From CAYMSF01 sp964392985 (GTDB lineage: Bacteria > Verrucomicrobiota > Lentisphaeria > Victivallales > Victivallaceae), in assembly GCA_964392985.1 (NCBI GenBank), contig CAYMSF010000006.1, positions 27,402 through 91,401 of the forward strand: 64,000 nucleotides of DNA, written 5' to 3'. Positions 9,335-18,862 of this stretch are shown piece after piece. A model generated the notes under the pieces. The model worked only from the letters and a program-made list of their open reading frames with translations, was not told where the DNA came from and made no database searches. Within the stretch, counting starts at the first letter, position 1. Each line of letters begins with the position of its first letter. Made by a program: the position numbers and the translations under genes.

Positions 9335-10435
9335 ATGACAGATCAAACCAAAAAAAATCGTATCGCGGTGACTGGGTATGGATTCGGTCGTGTATTTGCC
9401 AAAGTATTTCAGCGCCATCCCGATGTTGAATATGTCGGAATATGCGAGACTAATCCTGAAAGAATAGCCATGGCTAAGTTGGAGGGATTTACGCGCTTTC
9501 ATTCCGATTTTCATGATGTGCTTGCAGGGGATGATTATGACGCAGTTCACCTGGCACTTCCAGCAAATAATCATGCAAAACCAACAATTGAAGTCCTCAC
9601 CGCCGGCAAGCATTGTTCATGTGCGGTGCCAATGGCGAATACGTTGGATGATTTACGGCTGATTGTCAAAGCACAACGTGAGTCTGGAAAAAACTACATG
9701 ATGATGGAAACGATGGTTTACACAAAAGAATTTCTATTCATCAAAGATATGTATCAAAAAGGGGAGGTCGGTAAGCTTCAATTTTTGCGCGGAGTACATA
9801 GTCATGATATCACGAATATTCCGGACTGGTGGTATGGTTTTCCACCAATGTTGTATGCCACCCATGCAATTTCTCCGATTCTTGAACTGGCGAAATCTCG
9901 CGCAACTAAAGTTACTTGTCAGGGTAGTGGAGAGTTGGGAAAAGAAGCATGCGAACGCTATGGCAATCCATTTCCGGTTGAAACAATGACGTTTGAAATT
10001 GAGAACCATAGCGCATTGGGACAAGTGTTGACGACCAGGGGGGATACGGCTATTGTAGGAGGTGAATTATTTGAGATATTTGGAAGTAAGGCCAGTTTTT
10101 CGTCTCTCCGCAGGGATTTGACTAGATTCGGGAAAATTGTTCCTGGCCGCCCGGGTAGTTTAGAATTCTCCACTCCGGAACTGCCTATGCGTTGGGACAT
10201 GTTGCCGGATGAACTCCGTACCGTCTATGAAGCGGAAGGATGGGGGACAGATAATGTTCTGAAATGGCACATTGATACTGCCATGCATTTGGTGCATGAG
10301 TTTGTTCGCAGCATTGTGGAAAATAGAGCCTCTGCTATTGACGCAGTTACGGCGGCCAACTGGTGCGCTGTAGGGATTTGCGGGCATGACTCCGCGCTGA
10401 AAAATGGTGTGGAAATAGATGTGCCACGTTTTTGA
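9335..10435 (+). CDS. Gfo/Idh/MocA-family oxidoreductase, atypical active site
   Basis: 366 residues, cytoplasmic, with a strong AGGAGG ribosome binding site. The N-terminus is a Rossmann fold for NAD(P) with GYGFGR at about 14-19 and an acidic residue after the second strand (ICETN). The C-terminal alpha/beta domain is typical of the family, which oxidises or reduces sugar or inositol derivatives. The usual E-K-P motif, whose Lys is catalytic in many members, reads A-V-P here (97-99), so the reaction may differ from a simple dehydrogenase. The HAIS segment may supply the later catalytic His. It lies between two glycosidase genes and probably processes a released sugar. Confidence 0.8.
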   Translation: MTDQTKKNRIAVTGYGFGRVFAKVFQRHPDVEYVGICETNPERIAMAKLEGFTRFHSDFHDVLAGDDYDAVHLALPANNHAKPTIEVLTAGKHCSCAVPMANTLDDLRLIVKAQRESGKNYMMMETMVYTKEFLFIKDMYQKGEVGKLQFLRGVHSHDITNIPDWWYGFPPMLYATHAISPILELAKSRATKVTCQGSGELGKEACERYGNPFPVETMTFEIENHSALGQVLTTRGDTAIVGGELFEIFGSKASFSSLRRDLTRFGKIVPGRPGSLEFSTPELPMRWDMLPDELRTVYEAEGWGTDNVLKWHIDTAMHLVHEFVRSIVENRASAIDAVTAANWCAVGICGHDSALKNGVEIDVPRF

Positions 10436-10671
10436 TGCACATTCAATTCAGCATTTTTTAATAAAATGAAGCATAAGGAAAATTCAAATATGACCCGGCA
10501 ACTTCAAGTCCGCAAATAGAGTTGAATGTTCGTCATGAAAAAGATAAAACAATACGTTAAAGACTTCTACCACGGATAATTCAGAGATCGTAATGTTTGG
10601 GCCATGTAAAAAATAAAAAAACGTCCAGATGGCTGAGGTGTTCAGGAATAGAAAAAATAGAAAGGGACAAA

Positions 10672-13600
10672 ATGTCAAGTAACCTGTTCCAAAAAGTAAT
10701 GATTACTGCGGTTAGTGTACTTATTGCAGGAATAGCTGTAAACGTAACGATGGCGCAGGAAACTGTGCCAAGTACGACTAAAAATGTATTTTTTGCTGGT
10801 CCGAACGATGATGCGTTAAATGCGCGGAAAGAAGAACCATATTTGCATCCGAAGGATTGCGATAAATTTTACGGTAAGTTGCCGCGCTTGTATTTGCACG
10901 GCAACTGGAAAATGATGATTGTGCCGAATACCGGAAAGAAACCTGGACATGACGACTTTTTTTTCGACGACCGCGGGATGACTGAGGGTTTTACCAAAGC
11001 CGGCTATGACGATACCAAATGGGACGACTTTTATGTGCCGCAGAAAATATTCCTGACCTCCAACAACAAATACGGTCTGAAATTCGCCGAACTGCCACCG
11101 GTACCTCCGACCGACGAATACGGTCACCCTGTACCCAAGGCAAAACGGCCTGATCCCACCAGCGCTGAAGGGTATTCCTATCTGGCAACCCGTTTTACTC
11201 TGCCTCCGGGGATGCAGGGCAAGCGAGTCATCCTGCGGCTTGAGGCCGCGGATAATCTGCCGGTCATTTTTGTGAACGGCAAGGAGGCCGGTCGAGGAAC
11301 AACATTCGCCCTTGGCGCCAATGCTGACCGCCATGCCTTTGATATTACGCCGTATCTAAATCGTAATGCTATCAACCGCCTTGTGGTGCGGACCTACAAT
11401 ATTTTCTACGAAGGCACATGGATGGATAGAAAGTACAGCTATAATCTGAACGGGGTGTGGGCATCAGCCTGGCTTGAGTTCTGGCCTGATGTTCGTGTTG
11501 ACACTATGAAATTGACCCCGGATTACCCTGAAGGTATGACCGGCGCAATTAAGTTAATCAACGCCGGTGCAATGAAGGAAAGCAAAGTAAAAGTAGTGGT
11601 GCAACCTTGGCGCGGAATCGCATCACTTGCGGTGGATGATGAATCAAAAAAATGGGAGTATTCATTTCCTGTTTCATTGGCATCGGGAAATAACCAGACT
11701 AATTTCACCATGCCGTTGCCAGGGATCAAGCCATGGGATATTGCAACCCCTTACCTGTACAGCGTGAAGGTATTCGTTGACGGCGAGTTGGCCGGATGGG
11801 ACACCTTCGGAATGCGCATTCTCACCTGTAAATCCGGGCGGATTCTGCTGAACGGGAAACCCATCTATCTTTTCGGCGTCGAACTGGAAAACAATCTGTT
11901 CAATGACGGCGATGATGGGAGCCAACTGGCTAAAGCGCATAACAAAAACGGATATCTGGCAGGTTTTCTAACTTACTGCAAGAAAGAAATGGGAATGAAC
12001 TCAACCACCCGTGAGATGAATTCCCCGGAAATATTCTACCAACTGCACGATGAACTTGGCATGATGCGCACCGATGAGATGCTGAGGATTGATCCGTATT
12101 GGGGAATCACCCGACTGGCGGCCCATTTCAATCCTTTCTATATCGGCGTATTTTCTGGCCAGGATGATCGCGTCCGGCAGTATTACCAGCGAATTGTGGA
12201 ACTCAACTTCAACCACCCGAGCATATTCGCCTGGGGCTCAAGAAGCGAGGTGAATCATCTTTCCCGCGCTGCAATAGACTGGTATGTTGATGTTCTCCGT
12301 ACGCTGGACAAGACAAGACTTAAGTTCATTGAGACGGATGGCCCCTTTGTCAACTTTAATCCCAACGGCAAGCCACCATGGGAACACTGGAAGCCGAATG
12401 ATGGTCCCGAGGTGGATTTCCTCACCACGCATGATCGGCCATTCACCTACTCCGTGGGAACCTCTCTTGGAACGGAAATAGACGAGTTAAAGTACTTTGA
12501 ATACCGCAGCTTGAGTGTTTATCCAAAAACGGGTGGGGTCCCGCTACTCGGCAGTCCGGCACTTCTGGACGGAATGGGGGGCAATTATCTCCCCTGGCGG
12601 CCTGAAGATCTTCCACATTTGTCGGACGAACAGAGGCAGCAGTTCGCGGAGCTGCAGAAACTCATCGGCGCGGATGGTAACTATGACAAAACTGCATTCT
12701 GTGACTTTTTCCTGCTCAATACTCCGCGCTGCATGAATAGCATAAAAGCCAGCCATGTAAGCTTGAAACTGATCGGCGTCGCCGACTGGGTGCTTGGCAC
12801 CCCCAGGAAATACCAGTATAAGGCCTTTGAAAATCAGCGGCTTGGTGAATTGATGCGGCTGCACAGCAAACTATTTACAGGATTCACTTCGCACCAGTTT
12901 ATCGACATTCTGCCTCCCCCGGCGGCCATGGATGCCAAAGTGAAAGGTGTGCTCAATCCGGCAATGTTCAAGCCCGGCTATATGTCGCGATACATGCAGC
13001 GCATGCAGCAACCGGTGCTCCCGATGCTTGACTGGCACATGAAGCACAATCTCTTTTCCGGAGAGAAGGCGAAATTTACGCTGACCGTGCTCAACGACAG
13101 CGTTGATGACATTCCAGCAGGCACGGTTGCGGCGCATATCCTGACCGGTTCAGCTTTCGACAATTTCGACGGCAAAGAGGCAAACCCGCAACAAGTTTAT
13201 CAAAAATCATTCACCGTTCCGGCTATTCCCAGCGCCGGTCGCAGTCAGCAGGAAATTACTCTGGATATTCCTGAGAATTTGAATCCGGGGCGATATACCA
13301 TGGAACTGGTCTATTCCGGCAATGACAACTTAAAATCAAGTAATTGTTATCCAATTAATATTGGCGACCGGAAAGAGGTTAAATTGTCATGTACGAAAAG
13401 GATTGCACTTTATGAGTCCGGAGTTGTTAAACCGGGGCAACCTTTACTGTCAAAAATTCTTTCGGATACAGGGGTTGCATTTGATCGTCTTAAAGACCTC
13501 AACAAAATCAATGATTATCAAGTGCTTATTATCGCACCATATTCTATTGACGCAGTTGTCAAAGCCAGCGGCGGTAATATTCAAACCTGGCTGAAAAATG

Positions 13601-14121
13601 GCGGAATACTGCTTTGCCTGGAACAGGATATCAAAGGCCGCTTCCCGTTTCTGCCGCAGGCAGAGTTGATTCTGGCGCAGGAGCTGCCCGATCACAGCTC
13701 ATTCAGTGTGGTGCGCGCAGCCGATGATCAAGGACTTCAGGTCGGGTTTCATGTTACTGAGCCCATCGAGAAAAAACACCCAATATTCCAGGGGATCAAT
13801 GATATCAAAGACTTTGACTCATGGAACGGTTCTAAGGGTCGCGTCTACTCCAGTATCATCAAGCCGCTTTCCGAATCGGTGTTGCTTTTTGGAGGGTTGA
13901 GCGGCGGGCATTTCAGCGGTATGGTAAAAGAAATTCCAAGCCAGTTCGGCATGGTTGCCGCCGAGGTGCGCGAAGGTAATGGCGTTTGCATTTTCTCGCA
14001 AGTGGAAGCGGTGATGCGTTACGATACAGACCCTGTGGCGCGCCGTTATTTGCGACAACTGCTGGCATACACGTTTTCGCCTGATGCCGGAAAGTACGCG
14101 AGACCATTGCGGGTAAAGTAA
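10672..14121 (+). CDS. Second full-length secreted GH2-like glycoside hydrolase
   Basis: 1149 residues from the ATG at 10672 (AAAGGGA upstream). A signal peptide ends near VTMAQ. It is a paralogue of the protein at 4444-8415 over the sugar-binding domain (about 45-260), Ig-like domain, barrel, beta-sandwich and flavodoxin/amidotransferase-like domain. It stops after the last of these ('LLAYTFSPDAG') and has no C-terminal binding module. The barrel motif HPSIFAWGSRSEV puts Glu526 at the presumed acid/base position, with Ser525 replacing the usual Asn. A longer frame begins at 10597 but lacks a ribosome binding site and would hide the signal peptide. Substrate unknown. Confidence 0.8.
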   Translation: MSSNLFQKVMITAVSVLIAGIAVNVTMAQETVPSTTKNVFFAGPNDDALNARKEEPYLHPKDCDKFYGKLPRLYLHGNWKMMIVPNTGKKPGHDDFFFDDRGMTEGFTKAGYDDTKWDDFYVPQKIFLTSNNKYGLKFAELPPVPPTDEYGHPVPKAKRPDPTSAEGYSYLATRFTLPPGMQGKRVILRLEAADNLPVIFVNGKEAGRGTTFALGANADRHAFDITPYLNRNAINRLVVRTYNIFYEGTWMDRKYSYNLNGVWASAWLEFWPDVRVDTMKLTPDYPEGMTGAIKLINAGAMKESKVKVVVQPWRGIASLAVDDESKKWEYSFPVSLASGNNQTNFTMPLPGIKPWDIATPYLYSVKVFVDGELAGWDTFGMRILTCKSGRILLNGKPIYLFGVELENNLFNDGDDGSQLAKAHNKNGYLAGFLTYCKKEMGMNSTTREMNSPEIFYQLHDELGMMRTDEMLRIDPYWGITRLAAHFNPFYIGVFSGQDDRVRQYYQRIVELNFNHPSIFAWGSRSEVNHLSRAAIDWYVDVLRTLDKTRLKFIETDGPFVNFNPNGKPPWEHWKPNDGPEVDFLTTHDRPFTYSVGTSLGTEIDELKYFEYRSLSVYPKTGGVPLLGSPALLDGMGGNYLPWRPEDLPHLSDEQRQQFAELQKLIGADGNYDKTAFCDFFLLNTPRCMNSIKASHVSLKLIGVADWVLGTPRKYQYKAFENQRLGELMRLHSKLFTGFTSHQFIDILPPPAAMDAKVKGVLNPAMFKPGYMSRYMQRMQQPVLPMLDWHMKHNLFSGEKAKFTLTVLNDSVDDIPAGTVAAHILTGSAFDNFDGKEANPQQVYQKSFTVPAIPSAGRSQQEITLDIPENLNPGRYTMELVYSGNDNLKSSNCYPINIGDRKEVKLSCTKRIALYESGVVKPGQPLLSKILSDTGVAFDRLKDLNKINDYQVLIIAPYSIDAVVKASGGNIQTWLKNGGILLCLEQDIKGRFPFLPQAELILAQELPDHSSFSVVRAADDQGLQVGFHVTEPIEKKHPIFQGINDIKDFDSWNGSKGRVYSSIIKPLSESVLLFGGLSGGHFSGMVKEIPSQFGMVAAEVREGNGVCIFSQVEAVMRYDTDPVARRYLRQLLAYTFSPDAGKYARPLRVK

Positions 14122-14184
14122 TTGGAGATGGTCTGTCTGTGAACAGTATAATTCCATAATATTTTTTTCAAAATGAGGTACAAA

Positions 14185-16116
14185 ATGCAAAAGAACAGTT
14201 CGAAAAAGTCGCCCAAAATAGTGTTTATCGGTTCTGGAAGCGTGGTCTTTACACAGAATTTGCTGACGGACATACTTACTTTTCCGGAATTGCAGAACGC
14301 AAGATTTGTGATGATGGACATTGATCAGGAACGTCTTGAACTCAGCGCAAAGGTGGCACGCCGCATCATTGATGCTGTCGGTTGCGACGCTGAACTTGAT
14401 TACACTTCTGACCGGGCCAAGGCTCTTGACGGCGCGGATTTTGTCTTTACCACAGTTCTGGTTGATGGTTGGCAGGGGTTCAAAAATGAAATTGAAATTC
14501 CCATGAAATATGGTATCAATCAGGCCGTTGGCGATACCACCGGACCCGGAGGTGTATTCCGTGCATTGCGTACCATTCCGGTAATACTTGATATAGCGCG
14601 CGATATTAAAAAATATGCCAATAAAGACGCGATTCTATTGAACTACACCAACCCGATGCACATGATCAGTTGGGCGGTGCAAATGGAAACAGATATACGT
14701 TATGTCGGGCTCTGTCACGGTGTTCAAGGGACAGCGGAAACATTGGCACGCGGACTTGATCTGCCGGTTGATGAAGTTAATTATCTTTGCGCTGGCATCA
14801 ATCATCTGGGCTGGTTTCTCAAGTTTGAACATGAAGGCAAGGACATGCTGCCGAAAATTCGCGAATTGTGCAATGATATTAATTTTTACCGCGGTGAAGC
14901 GGTTCGAGCCGAGATGTGCCGTCAACTGGGATATTTTATGACGGAATCCAGCCCGCATGATTCAGAATATGTGCCGTGGTTCCGCAAAAAAGATTCAATT
15001 CTGGTAAAATATCTTTCCGGCGGCATCAACAATTATGCCGGTACCTTTCTTGAGTATAGAGGAGAGGGTGCATTAAGCTGGAAAAAATGGATAACTGACC
15101 TGGCCGAAGGCCGGACTCCAATTGAAGTAAGCCGGAGTCATGAGTATGGTTCATGGATAATCCGCGCAATGGTTACCGGTGAGCCGTTCGTATTCAATGG
15201 CAACGTTTGCAATACCGGACTGATTACCAATCTGCCGGAAGGCTGTTGCGTTGAGGTGCCATGCACCGCCGATAAGAATGGCATTCATCCTATGTATGTC
15301 GGAGCGTTGCCACCGCATCTGGCCTCAATCTGCCGGCAGAATGTCGCCTGCCATGAATTGGGAGTCCTTGCCGCCATACACAAAGATCCGGAACTGGCAT
15401 TTCAGGCGATATGTTACGACCCGCTGGCACAGGCAGTATGTTCACTGCAGGAATTGCGCAACATGTGTTATGAAATGTTCCAGGCGCAAAAACAGTATCT
15501 TGGCGGATATTGTGTTGACTCATTTAAGCGTCTTGAAGAAATAAAAATTTCTGACGCAACTTCTTCAGTAAGTGTTGGTGGAAAAACCAAAGAACAGATT
15601 TTCTTTGAAACCAATGTCATTGACCAGTGGTATTTGATTGGACCATTTGAAAATATTGACGCCGACAAAAACAGTCTGGGGCTTTCGTCAGTATTCCCGC
15701 CTGAAAAGGAAATCAATCTCAACGCTGAATACACCGGTAAAAGCGGGGCTAAGGTTAAGTGGAAATACATTTCCAGCGCTGATATTAATTCCAGCGGCTT
15801 TGTGGATTTATGTGAACATTGCGGCAAAGTGGATATGGCGGTAGCTTATGCCTACATCATGATGGAATCTCAGGCTGGCAATGTTGTCAGTCTGCTTTTT
15901 GGCAGCGATGACGGAATTGCAGTATGGTTTAATGGCAAAGAAGTCTTACGCAAAGAGGCTACCCGTAGCGCACAGCGCGGTCAGGAAGAAGTTACATTGC
16001 GTCTCAACCACGGCAGAAATGATTTACTTCTCAAAATTGATCAGAAAAAAGGCGGTTGGGGCTTTTTTGCCAGCTTTGCTAAACGTTTCCCCGGCGTGAC
16101 GGTGATTGCCAAATAA
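14185..16116 (+). CDS. GH4-family alpha-glycosidase with C-terminal beta-sandwich fusion
   Basis: 643 residues from the ATG at 14185. GAGG at 14175-14178 favours this start over the ATG at 14173. The N-terminal ~450 residues are glycoside hydrolase family 4: an NAD-binding GSGS at 16-19, GLCHG with metal-ligand Cys177, and INHLGW with His207. GH4 enzymes use NAD and a divalent metal and cleave by oxidation-elimination. Members act on alpha-galactosides, alpha-glucosides or glucuronides, and I cannot choose between them. Residues ~470-643 form an added domain ('WYLIGPFEN', 'SDDGIAVWFNGKEV') of a kind seen in secreted PVC proteins, which is odd on a cytoplasmic enzyme with no signal peptide. 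Confidence 0.85.
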   Translation: MQKNSSKKSPKIVFIGSGSVVFTQNLLTDILTFPELQNARFVMMDIDQERLELSAKVARRIIDAVGCDAELDYTSDRAKALDGADFVFTTVLVDGWQGFKNEIEIPMKYGINQAVGDTTGPGGVFRALRTIPVILDIARDIKKYANKDAILLNYTNPMHMISWAVQMETDIRYVGLCHGVQGTAETLARGLDLPVDEVNYLCAGINHLGWFLKFEHEGKDMLPKIRELCNDINFYRGEAVRAEMCRQLGYFMTESSPHDSEYVPWFRKKDSILVKYLSGGINNYAGTFLEYRGEGALSWKKWITDLAEGRTPIEVSRSHEYGSWIIRAMVTGEPFVFNGNVCNTGLITNLPEGCCVEVPCTADKNGIHPMYVGALPPHLASICRQNVACHELGVLAAIHKDPELAFQAICYDPLAQAVCSLQELRNMCYEMFQAQKQYLGGYCVDSFKRLEEIKISDATSSVSVGGKTKEQIFFETNVIDQWYLIGPFENIDADKNSLGLSSVFPPEKEINLNAEYTGKSGAKVKWKYISSADINSSGFVDLCEHCGKVDMAVAYAYIMMESQAGNVVSLLFGSDDGIAVWFNGKEVLRKEATRSAQRGQEEVTLRLNHGRNDLLLKIDQKKGGWGFFASFAKRFPGVTVIAK

Positions 16117-16143
16117 GTTTAGCCGGACAGATTGAATGTCATC

Positions 16144-16185
16144 AATAACCGTTGCCGATTGCATAGATTGTCAACGGTTATTTTT
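16144..16185 (+). terminator. Rho-independent terminator after the GH4 gene
   Basis: A perfect 11-bp stem AATAACCGTTG/CAACGGTTATT with a 17-nt loop, followed by T residues, 28 bp after the GH4 stop codon. It probably ends the glycosidase transcription unit. Confidence 0.65.
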
Positions 16186-16567
16186 GATATTGTTTATACT
16201 GATTCTGGCGCTTTCAAGCTACAAATGCTTGATGGAGTCCTGTTCGTAAATTACCCGCTTCGAGGCGTAGTTATTCTCATTCAAAAAAATACAACTGTTA
16301 AGTATAATATTTTTCTTTAAATCATGCCTCATCGAAAATAACTTGCCAGAGCCACTTTTTCAGAAACTATTAATTTTCTACATTGTCGAACAAATGCCCC
16401 TAAAGTTTTTATCACGGGAATTGATTTCTTCGCTCTTTTGCTGTATCTTAGCGCTCGATTATTGGCAGGTATGTTGTTTGTTTGAAACGTGTTTTACTTT
16501 GAAATAACTATCAAAAGTTGCTGTTGTTGCTGAATTTTAAAATTATTGTTTAATCTGGAGACTCAAA
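16186..16567 (+). promoter_or_regulatory. Intergenic leader with two possible promoters
   Basis: No gene is seen. Two sigma70-like candidates can read into the next gene. One is TTCAAA (16280-16285), 17 bp, TATAAT (16303-16308). The other is TTGATT (16421-16426), 17 bp, TATCTT (16444-16449). The downstream gene has GGAG 8 bases before its ATG. The choice between the promoters cannot be made from sequence alone. Confidence 0.35.
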
Positions 16568-17518
16568 ATGTATGTATTGCGTTGTTGTTTAATGTTGTTT
16601 ACACTCATGTTCATTCAAGCATCCTCTTTTGCCGCAGAAGAATCCATACCGCCGGTTCAACTGAAAGAACTTAAGTTGCTTGCAATCGGCAACAGTTTTT
16701 CCGGTAATGCCTCGCATTATCTTCCCGAAATAGTTCGTTCAGGCGGGTCGAAATTAATCTTCGGTCACGCATCTATTGGCGGTTGCAGCATTGAGAAACA
16801 TCTGAAACTGGCGTTACTGCATGAGAAAAATCCGGAAGATCCGCAGGGAAAGCCTTACAAACGAAATGGTGTGGCGGCAAGTCTTAAAGATTTACTTACC
16901 GCGGATAACTGGCAGGTAATCACGATTCAACAGGCCAGTATTCTAAGCTTTCGTCCAGAGAGTTTCACCCCGTTTGCCAAAGAACTTTGCGATTATATAA
17001 AAAAATATGCGCCACAGGCGGAAATTGTAATTCATGAGACCTGGGCATACCGGGTCGACGATAACATAACCTACAAAAACGGTTTTACCCAGTTGGCAAT
17101 GTATCAAGGAATTGTGAAGTGTTATAATGATATTGCCGCAACGCTGGGCATTAAACGCATTATTCCAGTTGGTGATGCCTTTCAACTTTCCGATGAAACA
17201 CCCGGTAAGACCTTTGTTATTGACAAGACCTTTGACATGGCAAATGCCATTGCTCCGGCATTACCGCAACAAGTTAATTCGCTGATGGTCGGTTACTCAT
17301 GGGATAAGGGCAAGATTAAATGTGACTATAAGCATGCGAATGTCAGGGGTGAATATCTTGCCGGACTGGTATGGTTCGAGAAACTCTTTAATGGCGACGC
17401 CACTAAAGTTACCTATAAACCTAAAGGTATAACCGATGATGATGCAGTATTCTTGCGTTCAATTGCTCATGCCGTAGTTACTGAAGGCAAAATTCCCAAG
17501 GCCTATCCGGTCAAATGA
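16568..17518 (+). CDS. Secreted SGNH-like protein (DUF4886 type)
   Basis: 316 residues with a signal peptide (about 1-23). The mature protein opens with LLAIGNSFSGNASHYLPE. This is an SGNH-hydrolase-like block with Ser43 in GNSFS where GDSL enzymes have the nucleophile. A late CDYKHANVRGEYLAG segment can provide the catalytic Asp and His. This layout matches the DUF4886 group often found in polysaccharide loci. A role as glycan esterase is likely but not proved. It stands alone after a terminator and is convergent with the kinase gene downstream. Confidence 0.65.
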   Translation: MYVLRCCLMLFTLMFIQASSFAAEESIPPVQLKELKLLAIGNSFSGNASHYLPEIVRSGGSKLIFGHASIGGCSIEKHLKLALLHEKNPEDPQGKPYKRNGVAASLKDLLTADNWQVITIQQASILSFRPESFTPFAKELCDYIKKYAPQAEIVIHETWAYRVDDNITYKNGFTQLAMYQGIVKCYNDIAATLGIKRIIPVGDAFQLSDETPGKTFVIDKTFDMANAIAPALPQQVNSLMVGYSWDKGKIKCDYKHANVRGEYLAGLVWFEKLFNGDATKVTYKPKGITDDDAVFLRSIAHAVVTEGKIPKAYPVK

Positions 17519-17549
17519 TGGATTTTTACGTTATCTAAATACAAATTTC

Positions 17550-18767
17550 TTACGGTATCCGGTTAACGGTTATGAGTTTTTTTTCTTTTGCGATTTGCTG
17601 CATGAATGCCTGCTGGAATTCTGCCACTTTAGCTGTTTTTTCGCCGGGATTTTGTTCGAGATAAGTGCCACCGACATAGAAGCAGGCAAATCCACCTGAT
17701 GCGCAGCCCCATGAACATGCTTCAATAATGTCAAGCGTGCCTGTTTTAGCGGTGCAAAGTTGTTGCGCTACTGATGCCAGTACTCCACCGGCAAAATTAT
17801 CACCGCAACCGGTAGTGTCGCCTTTGAGTTCAGGACTATTTGCCAGCCGTTCGCCCACCAGGCTTGATACCGGCAGTGAAGTGAGTTTTTGCGGTTTGAA
17901 GAAGGTTCCGTCCGACCAGATATGAAAAGGTTCGGGGCCATGTGTGATGATGAATGAGTGTACTCCGTTGTCAATAAAAAACTTTACGGCGGCGGTAATA
18001 TTGCCGGTACCGCTGAGCCTGAGCGCTTCCACCCAGTCCACGATTAACAGGTCAATCATCCGGTATGACTCATTGCTTTCACCTAATGGCCATTGTTTAC
18101 CGGCAAAACGTTTTTCATTCCGGAAATCAAATACGGTAGTAACAATGTTCGCACAACCTTTACTTTTGCCTTTTTTTAACAATGCGGTAAGATTGTCGTG
18201 GATTACTGGAACCAGCGCCGTTCCCCCGAAAAAAGCGATATCAGCGTCGAAAAACTTTTCTCCGAGTTGTTCCGGAGAGTATTGCCAGGCCGCCCCGATG
18301 CTGTTGATAAACGTGCGTTCACCTTTGCCATCATGATAACCCGGGTCTGAAAACACGACAGTAACCGGGGTGTCGCCACTGTTTTTTTGATAATTGTCAA
18401 TATTGACCGGGGTTTGACGCAAAATTGATAATATTTTTTCGGCGGTATCATCATGTCCCATCGCACCATAAAAATCAAATTGCATATCTTTGCCGGAACA
18501 TAGTTGTGCGGCGTTAACGAGCGCAACGATTGCCGGACCGCCGAGATTGAATACATCCGGGTCTGTGCCGCCGGTTATCTCATGGCGTATCTCTGAAAGT
18601 GTTTTGCCGGCAAAGCGTTCCAGGTCTTCGGTAAATACCAGATGACCGGGATTCAAACCGCCATCACCGTCAACTTTCGACAAATAATGCCGGAAAACTG
18701 CGCTGTTAAAATCAATTTTGGTATAGACTAAATCCGCCAGTGAACATCCTGTACATGAAATTCGCAT
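17550..18767 (-). CDS. PfkB-family carbohydrate kinase
   Basis: 405 residues, cytoplasmic. The signature GDTTGCGDNFAGG (316-328) contains the anion hole and the catalytic base Asp323 of the ribokinase/PfkB fold. The family phosphorylates sugars or nucleosides with ATP. At 405 residues it is longer than most ribokinases, with an extended N-terminal part. Its place next to glycosidase and esterase genes suggests it phosphorylates a sugar released from the glycan. The specific sugar cannot be read from the sequence. Convergent with the SGNH-like gene. Confidence 0.8.
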   Translation of the reverse strand: MRISCTGCSLADLVYTKIDFNSAVFRHYLSKVDGDGGLNPGHLVFTEDLERFAGKTLSEIRHEITGGTDPDVFNLGGPAIVALVNAAQLCSGKDMQFDFYGAMGHDDTAEKILSILRQTPVNIDNYQKNSGDTPVTVVFSDPGYHDGKGERTFINSIGAAWQYSPEQLGEKFFDADIAFFGGTALVPVIHDNLTALLKKGKSKGCANIVTTVFDFRNEKRFAGKQWPLGESNESYRMIDLLIVDWVEALRLSGTGNITAAVKFFIDNGVHSFIITHGPEPFHIWSDGTFFKPQKLTSLPVSSLVGERLANSPELKGDTTGCGDNFAGGVLASVAQQLCTAKTGTLDIIEACSWGCASGGFACFYVGGTYLEQNPGEKTAKVAEFQQAFMQQIAKEKKLITVNRIP

Positions 18768-18862
18768 TTATATCTGTCTCTTATTTAGGTTAAATATTAA
18801 ATTTGTGCCATACACAATATTTTGTTGCCAATTTTATTTTTACGGCGATTTAATGACTGGAA

